Assembly (NCBI GenBank): GCA_013376995.1
Contig: JACAAZ010000004.1
Coordinates: 147,052-211,051 of the forward strand
Direction: 5' to 3'
Length of the DNA stretch: 64,000 bases
Source of the DNA: Bacteroidota bacterium
GTDB lineage: Bacteria; Bacteroidota; Bacteroidia; Bacteroidales; UBA4417
Every line of letters starts with the position of its first letter. The first letter of the stretch is position 1. Under the pieces are notes generated by a model. It had not been told where the DNA came from. It saw only the letters and a program-made list of their open reading frames with translations, and made no database searches. Position numbers and translations under genes: made by a program. This document shows positions 17,728 to 26,063 of this stretch, piece by piece.

Positions 17728-18963
17728 ATGGATTTCAAGAAGAGACTAAGATGGCTGCTGGTAGTTTCAGCTTTCACAATTGCCATCGTTATTGCACTCA
17801 TGCTTCTCAAGGATTTTATAATCATGCCTATAGCTAAACCAATTCCTTCTGTACCGCCAAAGGTGGAGTTTGGAATTGTAACTGACTCTTTTTCAATTGT
17901 CCGGGATGAAGTGAAGCCAGGCGATAACCTCTCCAGTGTAATTTCAAATTTCAACGTTGAGGCAGGCCAGTTGAGTTTGCTCACTGAAAAGACCAGGGGA
18001 ATATTTGATATTAGGAAGTTCAGGGCAGGGAATGAATACACTGCTATGATATCCAATAAAGAAGATAAGAAACTACAGTACTTCGTTTACGAAGTTTCGG
18101 ATACCAGTTATGTTGTTTTTGACTTCCGTGATTCATTGCATGTGCATTTCGGGTCAAAAGAAGTTGTTCACAGGCTTCGGTCTGTTTCAGGTACAATTAA
18201 TTCTTCCCTATGGAATACAATTGAGGATATTCAAGCCAATCCCGATCTTGCAATAGCATTGGCAGAGATATACCAGTGGAGCATTGATTTTTATGCCATT
18301 CAGAAAGGGGACGAATTTAAAGTCATATATGAGGATATCTCAGTAAATGGTAAGTCAGTAGGGGTGGGGATCATACACTCTGCATGCTTTAAACATTTGG
18401 GCCAGGACTATAATGCTTTCAGGTTTGAACAGAATAATACAGCAGAATATTTTAATGAGAAAGGGCAAAATCTACGCCGGGAGTTTCTTAAGGCTCCTCT
18501 TAAATTTACAAGGATATCATCCAGGTTTTCAAATAATCGCTTTCATCCAGTACTTCGCATATTCAGGCCTCATCATGGCGTTGATTATGCGGCTCCTACA
18601 GGGACACCGGTACATTCCATCGGAAATGGCACCATTGTTAAGGCAGGGTATGCCGGTGGAGCAGGTCGCATGGTGATGATCAAACATTCAAATAATTATT
18701 CAACAAGTTATATGCATTTGGCTGGATTTGGTCCAGGAGTGCATGCCGGAGGCCATGTTAGTCAAGGCCAATTGATTGGGTATGTTGGAAGTTCAGGCTT
18801 AGCTACGGGACCTCATCTCGATTTCAGGGTCTACCGTGGCGGACAGGCTATTGATCCATTAAAACTTATTTCACCTCCTTCTTACCCGGTTTCGGCTCAG
18901 AATATGCGGGCATTTGATTCAATATCAGCACTCTATCTTAAAAATATGTCGATGGTAAAATAA
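17728..18963 (+). CDS. M23 family metallopeptidase (peptidoglycan endopeptidase-like)
   Basis: 411 aa with one N-terminal membrane anchor (about 8-28), a LysM/OapA-like or Csd3-like middle region (VKPGDNLSSVISNFNV near 65-80), and a C-terminal LytM/M23 domain. The first zinc-ligand motif HxxxD is H282-D286 (HHGVDYAAPTGTPV), and YMHLAG carries the catalytic His. The usual HxH is H363-L-D365 here (GPHLDFRV): the second His, normally a zinc ligand, is Asp. Asp could still bind zinc, so activity is plausible but unproven. It probably trims peptidoglycan cross-links. It converges on tonB over a shared terminator. Confidence 0.88.
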   Translation: MDFKKRLRWLLVVSAFTIAIVIALMLLKDFIIMPIAKPIPSVPPKVEFGIVTDSFSIVRDEVKPGDNLSSVISNFNVEAGQLSLLTEKTRGIFDIRKFRAGNEYTAMISNKEDKKLQYFVYEVSDTSYVVFDFRDSLHVHFGSKEVVHRLRSVSGTINSSLWNTIEDIQANPDLAIALAEIYQWSIDFYAIQKGDEFKVIYEDISVNGKSVGVGIIHSACFKHLGQDYNAFRFEQNNTAEYFNEKGQNLRREFLKAPLKFTRISSRFSNNRFHPVLRIFRPHHGVDYAAPTGTPVHSIGNGTIVKAGYAGGAGRMVMIKHSNNYSTSYMHLAGFGPGVHAGGHVSQGQLIGYVGSSGLATGPHLDFRVYRGGQAIDPLKLISPPSYPVSAQNMRAFDSISALYLKNMSMVK

Positions 18964-19001
18964 AAAAACGCCACAAGAGATTAATCCCTGTGGCGTTTTT
19001 T
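18963..19001. terminator. Bidirectional terminator between the M23 gene and tonB
   Basis: A 13-bp stem AAAAAACGCCACA (18963-18975) with TGTGGCGTTTTTT (18989-19001). The A and T tracts on the arms allow termination in both directions. Confidence 0.9.
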
Positions 19002-19018
19002 AATTAATAAGTAATTTC

Positions 19019-19819
19019 TTACTGGGGAGCCTGCAATTTGAAAGAAACAGGCATGCTGTATTGAACTCGGACTTCTTTGCCATTATTCTTTCCGGGGTGC
19101 CATGCAGGCATCATTTTAACAACGCGGATAGCTTCTTCATCACATCCGCCACCAATACCTCTCAGAACTTTCACGTCAGTAACCTTGCCCTTTGAATCAA
19201 TAATAAAGGAAACATAAACGGTTCCCTGGATACTGTTTTCAATAGCCTGTTTAGGATATTCAATGTTTTGAGCAATGAATTTAAGACGTGCATCATCCCC
19301 TCCAACAAAGGAAGGTTGTTCTTCCACAAAGGTGAAAACAGGTTTTGATTCCTCAACCTCTATAACTTCCTGGACAGCAGGAGCTGTTTCAGTTTCCTCA
19401 ACCTGGGCAACAGGTTCGTTGGTGGTAGTTTTTGAAAGATCATCCTGATTCATCACATCAGTCTCTTCAACAACTTCTTCAGTTGTAACTACTGGTGCAA
19501 CAAATTTAACCTTTTGTTCCAATGCTGCAGGAGGCGGTGGAGGAGGCGGCGGTGGAGGTGGTGCATCATCTTTTGGCTTGTTCAGATCCAGGAACTCGGC
19601 TTCCGCCGTTTTCTCGATATACTTGGCCCTTCGTTGAGCATAGTAACTGGAAACCAACGGATAAACCATACCTGCTATAAGAATAGCAATTGCTAAAAAA
19701 AGTGCACGGGTCAGGTTCTTTTTATACTGCTTGCGTAAAACGTAAGCTCCGTAGTTCTTATTCCTGTGCTCGAAGACGATTTCGTCCAGTGGGGCAGAAT
19801 TATCTTTTTGCTTTGTCAT
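19019..19819 (-). CDS. tonB: Energy transducer TonB
   Basis: 266 aa. It links the inner-membrane proton channel ExbB/ExbD to outer-membrane receptors. The cytoplasmic N-terminus carries the Bacteroidota motif FEHRNKNYGAYVLRK. It is followed by one membrane helix (about 40-58), a periplasmic linker with 11 consecutive prolines (near 86-96) and a Glu/Val-rich stretch, and a C-terminal TonB domain (about 175-266, ending VQYSMPVSFKLQ). I took ATG 19819; a TTG nine codons upstream gives non-conserved residues. It is the last gene of the exbB-exbD-exbD-tonB run. Confidence 0.95.
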   Translation of the reverse strand: MTKQKDNSAPLDEIVFEHRNKNYGAYVLRKQYKKNLTRALFLAIAILIAGMVYPLVSSYYAQRRAKYIEKTAEAEFLDLNKPKDDAPPPPPPPPPPPAALEQKVKFVAPVVTTEEVVEETDVMNQDDLSKTTTNEPVAQVEETETAPAVQEVIEVEESKPVFTFVEEQPSFVGGDDARLKFIAQNIEYPKQAIENSIQGTVYVSFIIDSKGKVTDVKVLRGIGGGCDEEAIRVVKMMPAWHPGKNNGKEVRVQYSMPVSFKLQAPQ

Positions 19820-19870
19820 TATTTCAGTAGTTAAAGATTGCAACAATCTTCCTTGTAAAATGCTTCTGAA

Positions 19871-20509
19871 CTATTTATTTGCAGCAGCTGATTCTAGCAT
19901 CTGCTTTTCGGTAGGAGCCATATCGACGATTGCATAATTCGCAATGTTTGTTATAGCCATTTCATCAATAATGTCAACGAGATTCTTATATTTTGCCTTA
20001 TCATCAGCTTTTATAAGAATAATTGGAGCATTCTTATCCGATTTCTTCAACTCTTTGATCTTCCTGTTCACTGTCGTGTCAGCCATTACCAATTCACCTT
20101 TTAGTACTTTTTCGCGAAGATCGGTAACTGCTTTGAATACAATTTTGTTTCGCTGTAAAAGGACTTTTCGAATCCCATCTTTGCTGTAATCAGTCTTGAT
20201 GAGTTGGGGAAGCGGTTTTTTAGGATCAGCCATTCCAAAGAAATAATAGATCTGGTCATTCCCGGAGATCAAAATGTTCATAGTCCGGTCTGCTGAAATT
20301 TCCGGAGCCTTAACGGATGGATCATTCTTTTTCTCAGGCATGGTGATTTCCATAGCTTTTGGCTTACTGAATGCCGTTGTAAGCATGAAAAAGGTAATAA
20401 GCAAACACATCAGGTCAACCATTGGAGTCATATCGATGTTGGTCGAAAACTTCTTGGCTTTCTTTTTGCCACCTTTTTGTTTTCCTTCTTCTTGGATTAT
20501 TTCAGCCAT
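19871..20509 (-). CDS. exbD: ExbD/TolR family biopolymer transport protein (second)
   Basis: A 212-aa single-pass protein. A basic cytoplasmic N-terminus (KGGKKKAKK) precedes NIDMTPMVDLMCLLITFFM, where the membrane Asp near residue 33 is the proton-carrying residue of the family. A periplasmic domain of about 150 residues follows, longer than the roughly 140-aa total of E. coli ExbD. It is one of two unequal ExbD paralogues here; Bacteroidota Ton motors commonly carry two. Confidence 0.93.
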   Translation of the reverse strand: MAEIIQEEGKQKGGKKKAKKFSTNIDMTPMVDLMCLLITFFMLTTAFSKPKAMEITMPEKKNDPSVKAPEISADRTMNILISGNDQIYYFFGMADPKKPLPQLIKTDYSKDGIRKVLLQRNKIVFKAVTDLREKVLKGELVMADTTVNRKIKELKKSDKNAPIILIKADDKAKYKNLVDIIDEMAITNIANYAIVDMAPTEKQMLESAAANK

Positions 20510-20544
20510 AATATCTTTTCGTTTGTATGAAAAAGTTCAATAAA

Positions 20545-21171
20545 CTATTCTTCCAGTTTTGCTTCTTCCTTCTGGAGATTTGTAGTCAGGTTAAATTTAT
20601 TAACCTGATTATCCTGAAGAATATCCATTACATGTTTTACCGTTTTGAAATCGGCAATGCCATCACCTTTGATAGCAACAACTGCTTGTGGGTTTTGCAA
20701 ACGGATGAACCGGATCCAAAGATTAAATTGATTATCAGTAGAATCTATAGGAATTCCGGTCTGGAATTTTTCGCGCTCTTTTGAATCTTCAGTGTTGAGC
20801 CAGGACTTAAGCTTTTCAGTTGGCATTCCGAATGATGACCATGAGGCAAAGGTTTTCAATTCCTTATCGGTAAAGGTTAAATGATATTGCTCTGCCATTT
20901 TTTTCAACACTTCTTTCCTGATGAGAACTGAAGTATCCGATCCATTGTCAAAATTCATGAATATCTTATTGTCCTTGCTAACCAATATGGTGATAACATT
21001 CTTGTCAGGTGACAGTTTTTCACTGATAGAGTTAGGTGTATCAATTATTACTGCTTCCTGCGGTCGGAATGAAGTGGTTAACATGAAGAATGTAAGCAAG
21101 AGGGCAAACAAATCCACCATGGGTGTCATGTTGATATGGGGAGATTTTACCGGTAGCTTTATTTTAGGCAT
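20545..21171 (-). CDS. exbD: ExbD/TolR family biopolymer transport protein (first)
   Basis: 208 aa. The N-terminus INMTPMVDLFALLLTFFML holds the conserved membrane Asp (about residue 19), with a large periplasmic region after it. It lies between exbB (66 bp upstream) and the second exbD (35 bp downstream). Together with ExbB and TonB it should form the proton-motive-force-driven Ton complex. Confidence 0.93.
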   Translation of the reverse strand: MPKIKLPVKSPHINMTPMVDLFALLLTFFMLTTSFRPQEAVIIDTPNSISEKLSPDKNVITILVSKDNKIFMNFDNGSDTSVLIRKEVLKKMAEQYHLTFTDKELKTFASWSSFGMPTEKLKSWLNTEDSKEREKFQTGIPIDSTDNQFNLWIRFIRLQNPQAVVAIKGDGIADFKTVKHVMDILQDNQVNKFNLTTNLQKEEAKLEE

Positions 21172-21237
21172 GGTATAATGTTTAGTAGTTTAAAATTCGT
21201 GTGCAATTGCACAATTAACAAGCTAAACGTGATTACC

Positions 21238-22050
21238 CTACTTATTCTGTGAAGCAAAAGTCTGGGTTAAACTAAAACCTGCTTCATCAATTTTGTAGGT
21301 CAATGAATCGATTTTAGTTGAGAAATAGTTGTAAAGAATAATTGCAAGGGTTGAACCGGTGATACCAAATGCAGTGTTAATAAGAGCTTCGGAAATACCT
21401 GTAGCAAGTGCAAGAGCATCAGGAGCTCCGGCTTGTGCCAAGGCTGCAAATGCCCTGATCATACCCAATACGGTTCCGATAAGACCTATGAGTACTGAAA
21501 TGGAAGCAATAGTTGATAAGAAGATGAGGTTGCGCGAAAGCATAGGAAGTTCAAGAGCTGTTGCTTCTTCAAATTCCTTCTGGAGTGAAACAAGTTTCTG
21601 GTCTTTGTCCAGACGTGTGTCCGATTGAAGTTCCTTATACTTCTTCAGGCCTGATTTCAGTACATTTCCAATTGAACCTTTTTGTTTGTCGCAGGCAGCA
21701 ATAGCTTCATCAATTTTGTTATTGTTCAGAAAATTCTGAAGATTAGCAACGAAAGTATTGATCTTACCGGTTCCCCTGGCTTTGCGCAATGTAAAGGCCC
21801 TTTCAAACGAGAAAGTGAGAAGGATCAGGATCAATGAAATAAGTAAGGGGACGATCATACCACCTTTGTAGACGATGGCCAGGTAATTACCAGGGATACC
21901 ATGTCCTTTTGGATTTCCACCTTCAAAGTTTACAGGATTTCCCAAAACATAGAAGTAGACTAAGAATGCGATCGCCAAAGCAATCAGAATAGCTCCAGTA
22001 GCAAATGCTGACTGTAATGCTTCTTTCAACGTTTGACCGTTTTTGCTCAT
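21238..22050 (-). CDS. exbB: MotA/TolQ/ExbB proton channel family protein
   Basis: A 270-aa polytopic membrane protein. One helix lies near 18-35 and another near 55-75. The MotA_ExbB domain is at about 95-260, with SISVLIGLIGTVLGMIRAFAAL and the GISEALINTAFG motif typical of the proton channel. It forms the pentameric stator-like channel of the Ton complex. It begins the exbB-exbD-exbD-tonB run; a TATCTTTG motif in the 100-bp gap upstream suggests its own promoter as well as read-through from the TPR gene. Confidence 0.95.
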   Translation of the reverse strand: MSKNGQTLKEALQSAFATGAILIALAIAFLVYFYVLGNPVNFEGGNPKGHGIPGNYLAIVYKGGMIVPLLISLILILLTFSFERAFTLRKARGTGKINTFVANLQNFLNNNKIDEAIAACDKQKGSIGNVLKSGLKKYKELQSDTRLDKDQKLVSLQKEFEEATALELPMLSRNLIFLSTIASISVLIGLIGTVLGMIRAFAALAQAGAPDALALATGISEALINTAFGITGSTLAIILYNYFSTKIDSLTYKIDEAGFSLTQTFASQNK

Positions 22051-22108
22051 TGGAAAAGGGATTTAGGATTTATTATTAGTTTGAATTATTTTTTTTAAAG
22101 AAAGAAAA

Positions 22109-22116
22109 CAAAGATA
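22109..22116 (-). promoter_or_regulatory. Candidate -7 element (TATCTTTG) for exbB-exbD-exbD-tonB
   Basis: Matches TAnnTTTG 58 bp upstream of the exbB ATG, in the largest gap of the cluster. No -33 TTG at ideal spacing. Confidence 0.38.
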
Positions 22117-22150
22117 ATTATTTTACAATACGCCGGTTGATGAAAACCAA

Positions 22151-23845
22151 CTATTGCTGAGGATTGGATGGTTTGAAATCAGGACACCTGGCTTTCAGAT
22201 CTTTAATTGCACTATTTGCATTCTCGTTGGTGGGGTCAATAACTGTTATCTTATCCCAATAATTCAGCGAATCACAATACTGCTTATTTATCAGATAAAA
22301 ATATCCAAGGTAATTGTAGCCTTCAATAAGATCCTTTGAATATTTTTTGGGGTCAGAGTTGGCTTTTTCAAGCAGTTTCTCATAAAATGGTTTTGCAATT
22401 CCTGATTTTGTATCAGGATCCAAATTTGCATATACCCGGGCTCTAAAAAGATAGGCCGGCTCAAAGTCGGGGCTCATCCTGTTTACTTTTGCAAGTGCTG
22501 AATCACTTTCAGTCCACATTTTCGCATCAAAATATGCACGACCCATTTTATAATAATCATTACTGCTTCCTCCGGTACGATTAATTCTATGTTGATAGGT
22601 TAGTGCTGCTTTATCAAATTGCTTTAGCTTGTAATATGCGGAGGCAATTTCACCCAGGAGATCTGTATTGGAACTATCAATTTTGAATGCCTCTGAAAGA
22701 TTTATGACACCAAGAGAGTCAGCATTACTTTTAACGAGTGTTCTGCCATAATACAAGTAGTCTTTTGCAGTGATTTTTTCAGATGGTGCATTGGTAAAAA
22801 ACTTGGTAATGTAATAGCGTGCTTTAGGGTATTGTTTGTCTTCAAAATATGAGTATCCAAGCGCCCGGTTTAAATCATTAAATGAAACGGAATCCAAAGC
22901 CTGGATTTGAGTGATCTGATCTATTGCCCCCTTGTAGTCTTCGGTTTGAATAAGCATATTTGCATACCTGCGTTTGGCAGCTATGTTATTTTTAGTAAGG
23001 TCAAGATACTTTTTGAAGTATTTCTTAGATTCTTCAGGCTTGTTGGTTTTTGCATAAAGAAAGCCCATCTCCAAATAGACAGGTGCATAAGAGGGATCAA
23101 GAGTTAGCGCATCCTGGTAATAATTGGATGCATCCTGATAGCTTTTTATCTGCGTGTATAGCTGTCCTAATCTGACTTTTGCCCTTGTTGACTGTGGAGA
23201 TAGGTCCTGTGAGCGTTTATAATTTTCAGCAGCTTTACTCCCATCATTGAATACGTAGAACCAGTAATCTCCACGGAAGAGATATAATTCGGGATTCTTG
23301 TTGTCCAGGCTTTCCGCCCTGTTGAAAAGGCCAAATACAAAAGCTGAATCTTTGCTTCCGACCTGGACGTATGCACTTGCTAAACGAATAAGAACAATGG
23401 CCTGATCCTGTTTTGACAAGGAGGATTTTGATTTTTTCGATGGGAGAAATGATAAGGATTTAGTAAAGTTTTCATCAGCCAGAGCTTTATTGTTCTCAAT
23501 GAGAGCAACTTTTCCTAACCCAACATAGTTTAGCGGTTCATTTGGATTGACACTTATCCCTTTGTTGAATCTTTCAACTGCTTTTACACCAATGGAATGA
23601 AAGGAGATATTAACTGTGTCGAGAAAATACGATGCCAGTTGATTTTCGCCACTATAATAATAATATTTGGCATTAGTTGGATCTGTCTGGATAAGGGCAT
23701 GAAATGCGCTTTCTGCAGCTTCAAACTGTTGTTGGAAGGTGAGGTTGATGGTAGAATTCAGATCCTGCCCGGATGTAGTTTTTACAAGAAGCAACATGGC
23801 AAGGACTGCCATGAAAGTTCTAATGTGTCTGGAAATTTGTTGCAT
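22151..23845 (-). CDS. Secreted tetratricopeptide repeat protein of the Ton cluster
   Basis: 564 aa with a signal peptide (about 1-26, ending TTSG). The rest is nearly all TPR-type helical repeats (for example ALTLDPSYAPVYLEMGFLYAKT and repeated A-x-x-x-Y-x-x-A-L patterns). Probably a periplasmic scaffold. It lies 20 bp downstream of the PstS-like gene and 100 bp upstream of exbB; this order (PstS-like, TPR, ExbB, ExbD, ExbD, TonB) recurs in Bacteroidota. No enzymatic motif is seen, and its precise role in Ton function is unknown. Confidence 0.85.
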   Translation of the reverse strand: MQQISRHIRTFMAVLAMLLLVKTTSGQDLNSTINLTFQQQFEAAESAFHALIQTDPTNAKYYYYSGENQLASYFLDTVNISFHSIGVKAVERFNKGISVNPNEPLNYVGLGKVALIENNKALADENFTKSLSFLPSKKSKSSLSKQDQAIVLIRLASAYVQVGSKDSAFVFGLFNRAESLDNKNPELYLFRGDYWFYVFNDGSKAAENYKRSQDLSPQSTRAKVRLGQLYTQIKSYQDASNYYQDALTLDPSYAPVYLEMGFLYAKTNKPEESKKYFKKYLDLTKNNIAAKRRYANMLIQTEDYKGAIDQITQIQALDSVSFNDLNRALGYSYFEDKQYPKARYYITKFFTNAPSEKITAKDYLYYGRTLVKSNADSLGVINLSEAFKIDSSNTDLLGEIASAYYKLKQFDKAALTYQHRINRTGGSSNDYYKMGRAYFDAKMWTESDSALAKVNRMSPDFEPAYLFRARVYANLDPDTKSGIAKPFYEKLLEKANSDPKKYSKDLIEGYNYLGYFYLINKQYCDSLNYWDKITVIDPTNENANSAIKDLKARCPDFKPSNPQQ

Positions 23846-23865
23846 TTTTCCTCCTAAGTGTAGTA

Positions 23866-24834
23866 TTATTCTCTATTGATTTCTATCAGTCTGATTGGCA
23901 TTGTTGCAGGAACTAACCCAGACTTTAGTATTATGCGCTGACCCTTGTCGCCGGCTACAAAGGAAATAAATCCTGAGCCGAGGCCAGAAAACGTTTCTCT
24001 TCCAAGCATGTATACATCGCGGCAGAAAGGATAGGAACCTTCGGCAATATATCCCTGGTAAGGTTTGCAATATGTAGCATCATCCTTGCCTACCTCAACA
24101 ACTTTAATTGATTTAAGAAAATGTTCAGAGGTGCTATCGCGGGTATCACTTATCCAATTTACACTGATGATTCCAAGCGCGTTCCGGTTCTTCTTTACAT
24201 AGTTCATAACCTCTTCATTTGAATTCACTGCAAAGCAGTTTGAAGGGAAATTTCCGGTAAGAGAAAATTTATCACGAAAATAACGAACATTAGCCGATTT
24301 ATTGTTGTCAAATACTACATTTATAGCGTTTTCCGAAGATTTTGGATTGATTTCCTTCCAGGTCTTTAACTTTCCTTTGAGGATATCCTCAAACTGCTGC
24401 ACCAGTAAAAGGGAGTCGGGATTTTCAGGGTTAATGATCAGTGCAATTGCATCATGGGCGACTTTAGTTGATCTGACAACATATTTTTGTGAAAAAAGAA
24501 AATCTTTTTCCGATTGGGTGAGGTCCCTGGTACATACAACATTTTGAACTGAATCATTAATCAGGTCCTGAATAACTTCCTTCTCCGGTTTGTAATCAGC
24601 TTTAATTTTCGCATTTATATAAAGAGATTGAAAAGTATATAATTGTGTATCAAATAATAATTTGAAAGATTCATCAACACATATCCGAATGTTTCCCCTG
24701 GTTGGTGTTTCATCCAGCGGCTGGACACCCATTGGATTCCTGCAATTGGAGAAGCATAACGAGAGTATCAGGCAAAAAATGAGGTATACCCAGGCAGTAA
24801 TATTGCTATTAATATGTAAAATGGATTTATTCAT
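23866..24834 (-). CDS. PstS-like substrate-binding lipoprotein of the Ton cluster
   Basis: 322 aa. The lipobox ends at C31 (CFSNC), so this is a predicted lipoprotein. The fold is periplasmic binding-protein type II: IRICVDESF at the first strand, ALIINPENPDS, WKEINP and NALGIISVNW are the PstS/PBP-like blocks. It is not next to an ABC phosphate transporter, so phosphate uptake is doubtful. Its constant partnership with TPR and Ton genes suggests an envelope-sensing or binding role. The start overlaps the stop of the upstream small membrane gene by 8 bp (GATGAATAA), implying translational coupling. Confidence 0.82.
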   Translation of the reverse strand: MNKSILHINSNITAWVYLIFCLILSLCFSNCRNPMGVQPLDETPTRGNIRICVDESFKLLFDTQLYTFQSLYINAKIKADYKPEKEVIQDLINDSVQNVVCTRDLTQSEKDFLFSQKYVVRSTKVAHDAIALIINPENPDSLLLVQQFEDILKGKLKTWKEINPKSSENAINVVFDNNKSANVRYFRDKFSLTGNFPSNCFAVNSNEEVMNYVKKNRNALGIISVNWISDTRDSTSEHFLKSIKVVEVGKDDATYCKPYQGYIAEGSYPFCRDVYMLGRETFSGLGSGFISFVAGDKGQRIILKSGLVPATMPIRLIEINRE

Positions 24835-25036
24835 CTGGAATATTTTTCCTGGTGATCAACTTAACAAGCCTGAATAGTCCATATGCGATGAAAAATAATG
24901 AAAAAGTAAGTTTCAGGTTATGAGGAATTGCCGGATAGATACCAGGCAAAAACAGGGCGCATCCCAATCCAATGTAGACAAGTGCCATTAGATAACCGAG
25001 CAGACTAAGTAGTTTTGCAATTATAAACCTATTCAT
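24827..25036 (-). CDS. Small two-helix membrane protein at the head of the Ton cluster
   Basis: 69 aa from ATG 25036; a GTG two codons upstream is possible. Two hydrophobic segments (about 10-32 and 43-58) and a positively charged C-terminus (RLVKLITRKN). Its stop overlaps the start of the PstS-like gene by 8 bp, which supports it being real. Similar small membrane ORFs sit in the same place in related gene clusters, as I recall. Function unknown. Confidence 0.7.
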   Translation of the reverse strand: MNRFIIAKLLSLLGYLMALVYIGLGCALFLPGIYPAIPHNLKLTFSLFFIAYGLFRLVKLITRKNIPDE

Positions 25037-25086
25037 CAACACTTCAGCTTAACTGAATATAGATTAGTTGGTGTTACTTTTCAGTA

Positions 25087-25094
25087 CAAATGTA
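25087..25094 (-). promoter_or_regulatory. Candidate -7 element (TACATTTG) at the head of the Ton cluster
   Basis: Matches TAnnTTTG, 50 bp upstream of the small membrane gene start. No -33 TTG at ideal spacing. Confidence 0.35.
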
Positions 25095-25143
25095 ACTTAT
25101 TTTCAAATATTTCAGTGCTCTTGTTACTATTCAGAATATATAA

Positions 25144-25173
25144 AAAAAGCCCCGGTGTTTTCCGGGGCTTTTT
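25144..25173 (-). terminator. Terminator after the 26-residue-repeat protein gene
   Basis: A 12-bp stem AAAAAGCCCCGG (25144-25155) with CCGGGGCTTTTT (25162-25173), 6-nt loop. It lies 23 bp past the stop codon on the minus strand, with T residues following. Confidence 0.9.
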
Positions 25174-25196
25174 GGAGTGTATTACTTGTGCTACCA

Positions 25197-25670
25197 TTAT
25201 TCTGCAACTGGTAGCTCATCAATTGAGCCATTTTCCTGGTTGGAGAATTTATTTATATCGAAGCGTAAGTAGTTAAAGCTATCATCAGGCAATTCTTCTA
25301 AACCTTTTGGGTTTGTTTCTTCAAGTTGAGTTACATCAAATTTGAGGTTTTTGTATTCACTTACAGGTAGTTCCATATCTTCAATGCTCGTTTCATCCAT
25401 GTAGTTTTCAACGTTGAATCGGAGATAACTATAATCTTTTTCAATGGTTTCTAGAGAAGAAGAGTCAAGTAAGCTGGAATTAGTAAAATTTAGGGGTTTC
25501 AATGTATTTAGCAGACTGTTCCCATCTGGCAGGATCCCCATGATTGAAGTTATATCATTGCTTACTACTTTCTTGCTGTTGGTATCAGGTTCATTATCAT
25601 TGATAGCTGTTACAATGTTAGCCATAAGGATCAGCATTGTCAAAAGAATTGATGTGATTGAGGTTTTCAT
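25197..25670 (-). CDS. Secreted protein with three 26-residue repeats, function unknown
   Basis: 157 aa. A signal peptide (about 1-22) is followed by a low-complexity linker (23-79). The C-terminal half is exactly three 26-residue repeats: 80-105, 106-131 and 132-157. Each has the pattern [YF]xxL[RK]F[DN][VI] near its start and an acidic [ED]LP near its end, and the protein stops on the repeat boundary. The protein is acidic and has no cysteine. I do not recognise the family. It is flanked by its own terminator and a 390-bp upstream gap, so it is a single-gene unit. An adaptor, surface or matrix role is possible but not shown. Confidence 0.75.
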   Translation of the reverse strand: MKTSITSILLTMLILMANIVTAINDNEPDTNSKKVVSNDITSIMGILPDGNSLLNTLKPLNFTNSSLLDSSSLETIEKDYSYLRFNVENYMDETSIEDMELPVSEYKNLKFDVTQLEETNPKGLEELPDDSFNYLRFDINKFSNQENGSIDELPVAE

Positions 25671-25846
25671 AGCTTTAATCTTAATCGAAATAATGTCATT
25701 CTTTTTAAATCGAACTTAAGACGAATACTTTTTTAAATTGTTACAAAAAGATTTTAATTCATATCTAAAACGGGATACTGATCACTTTGTTCAGTTATTA
25801 TTTTGTCTTGATCTGAATTTGAAGTAAAATTAATATAGGAGATTGA

Positions 25847-25963
25847 TTGGTTACAAAGCTATTCGATAAGGTCAAGGAAATGATCGTTATAGGATTTAAA
25901 GCTATAGCTGAAGGGTTCGTCGATGTCAAGAGTCGTTTTGCCGAAGAATCAAGCTATAAATAA
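25847..25963 (+). CDS. Possible 38-aa small protein
   Basis: An ORF starting TTG (25847), preceded by AGGAGA 4 nt upstream and directly by an in-frame TGA, and ending TAA. An internal ATG at 25880 would give 27 aa. The peptide has regularly spaced hydrophobic residues (LF..V..MIVI.F..I...FV.V) alternating with Lys/Glu, as in an amphipathic helix. A bidirectional terminator lies 41 bp downstream in the right orientation. No homologue is recognised. The spacing, the AGGAGA and the terminator favour it, but the TTG start and tiny size keep this tentative. Confidence 0.33.
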   Translation: MVTKLFDKVKEMIVIGFKAIAEGFVDVKSRFAEESSYK

Positions 25964-26004
25964 CTGTGCGGCCTAAAAGTCCTGCTATTATGCTGGATTA
26001 ATAA

Positions 26005-26040
26005 AAAAAGAAGTGAGGGATTATTCCCTCACTTCTTTTT
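26005..26040. terminator. Bidirectional terminator between the small ORF and the sus operon
   Basis: A perfect 16-bp stem AAAAAGAAGTGAGGGA (26005-26020) and TCCCTCACTTCTTTTT (26025-26040) with loop TTAT. It ends the sus-type operon on the minus strand and could end a plus-strand transcript. Confidence 0.93.
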
Positions 26041-26063
26041 CTTGCTTAAAAGAAAGATAAAAC

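Larger units (their letters stand above)
25671..26063. other. Intergenic region holding a small ORF and a terminator
   Basis: The region upstream of the repeat protein gene. It contains a 38-codon plus-strand ORF (25847-25963) and a 16-bp-stem terminator (26005-26040). Otherwise it is AT-rich with no recognised element. Confidence 0.5.
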
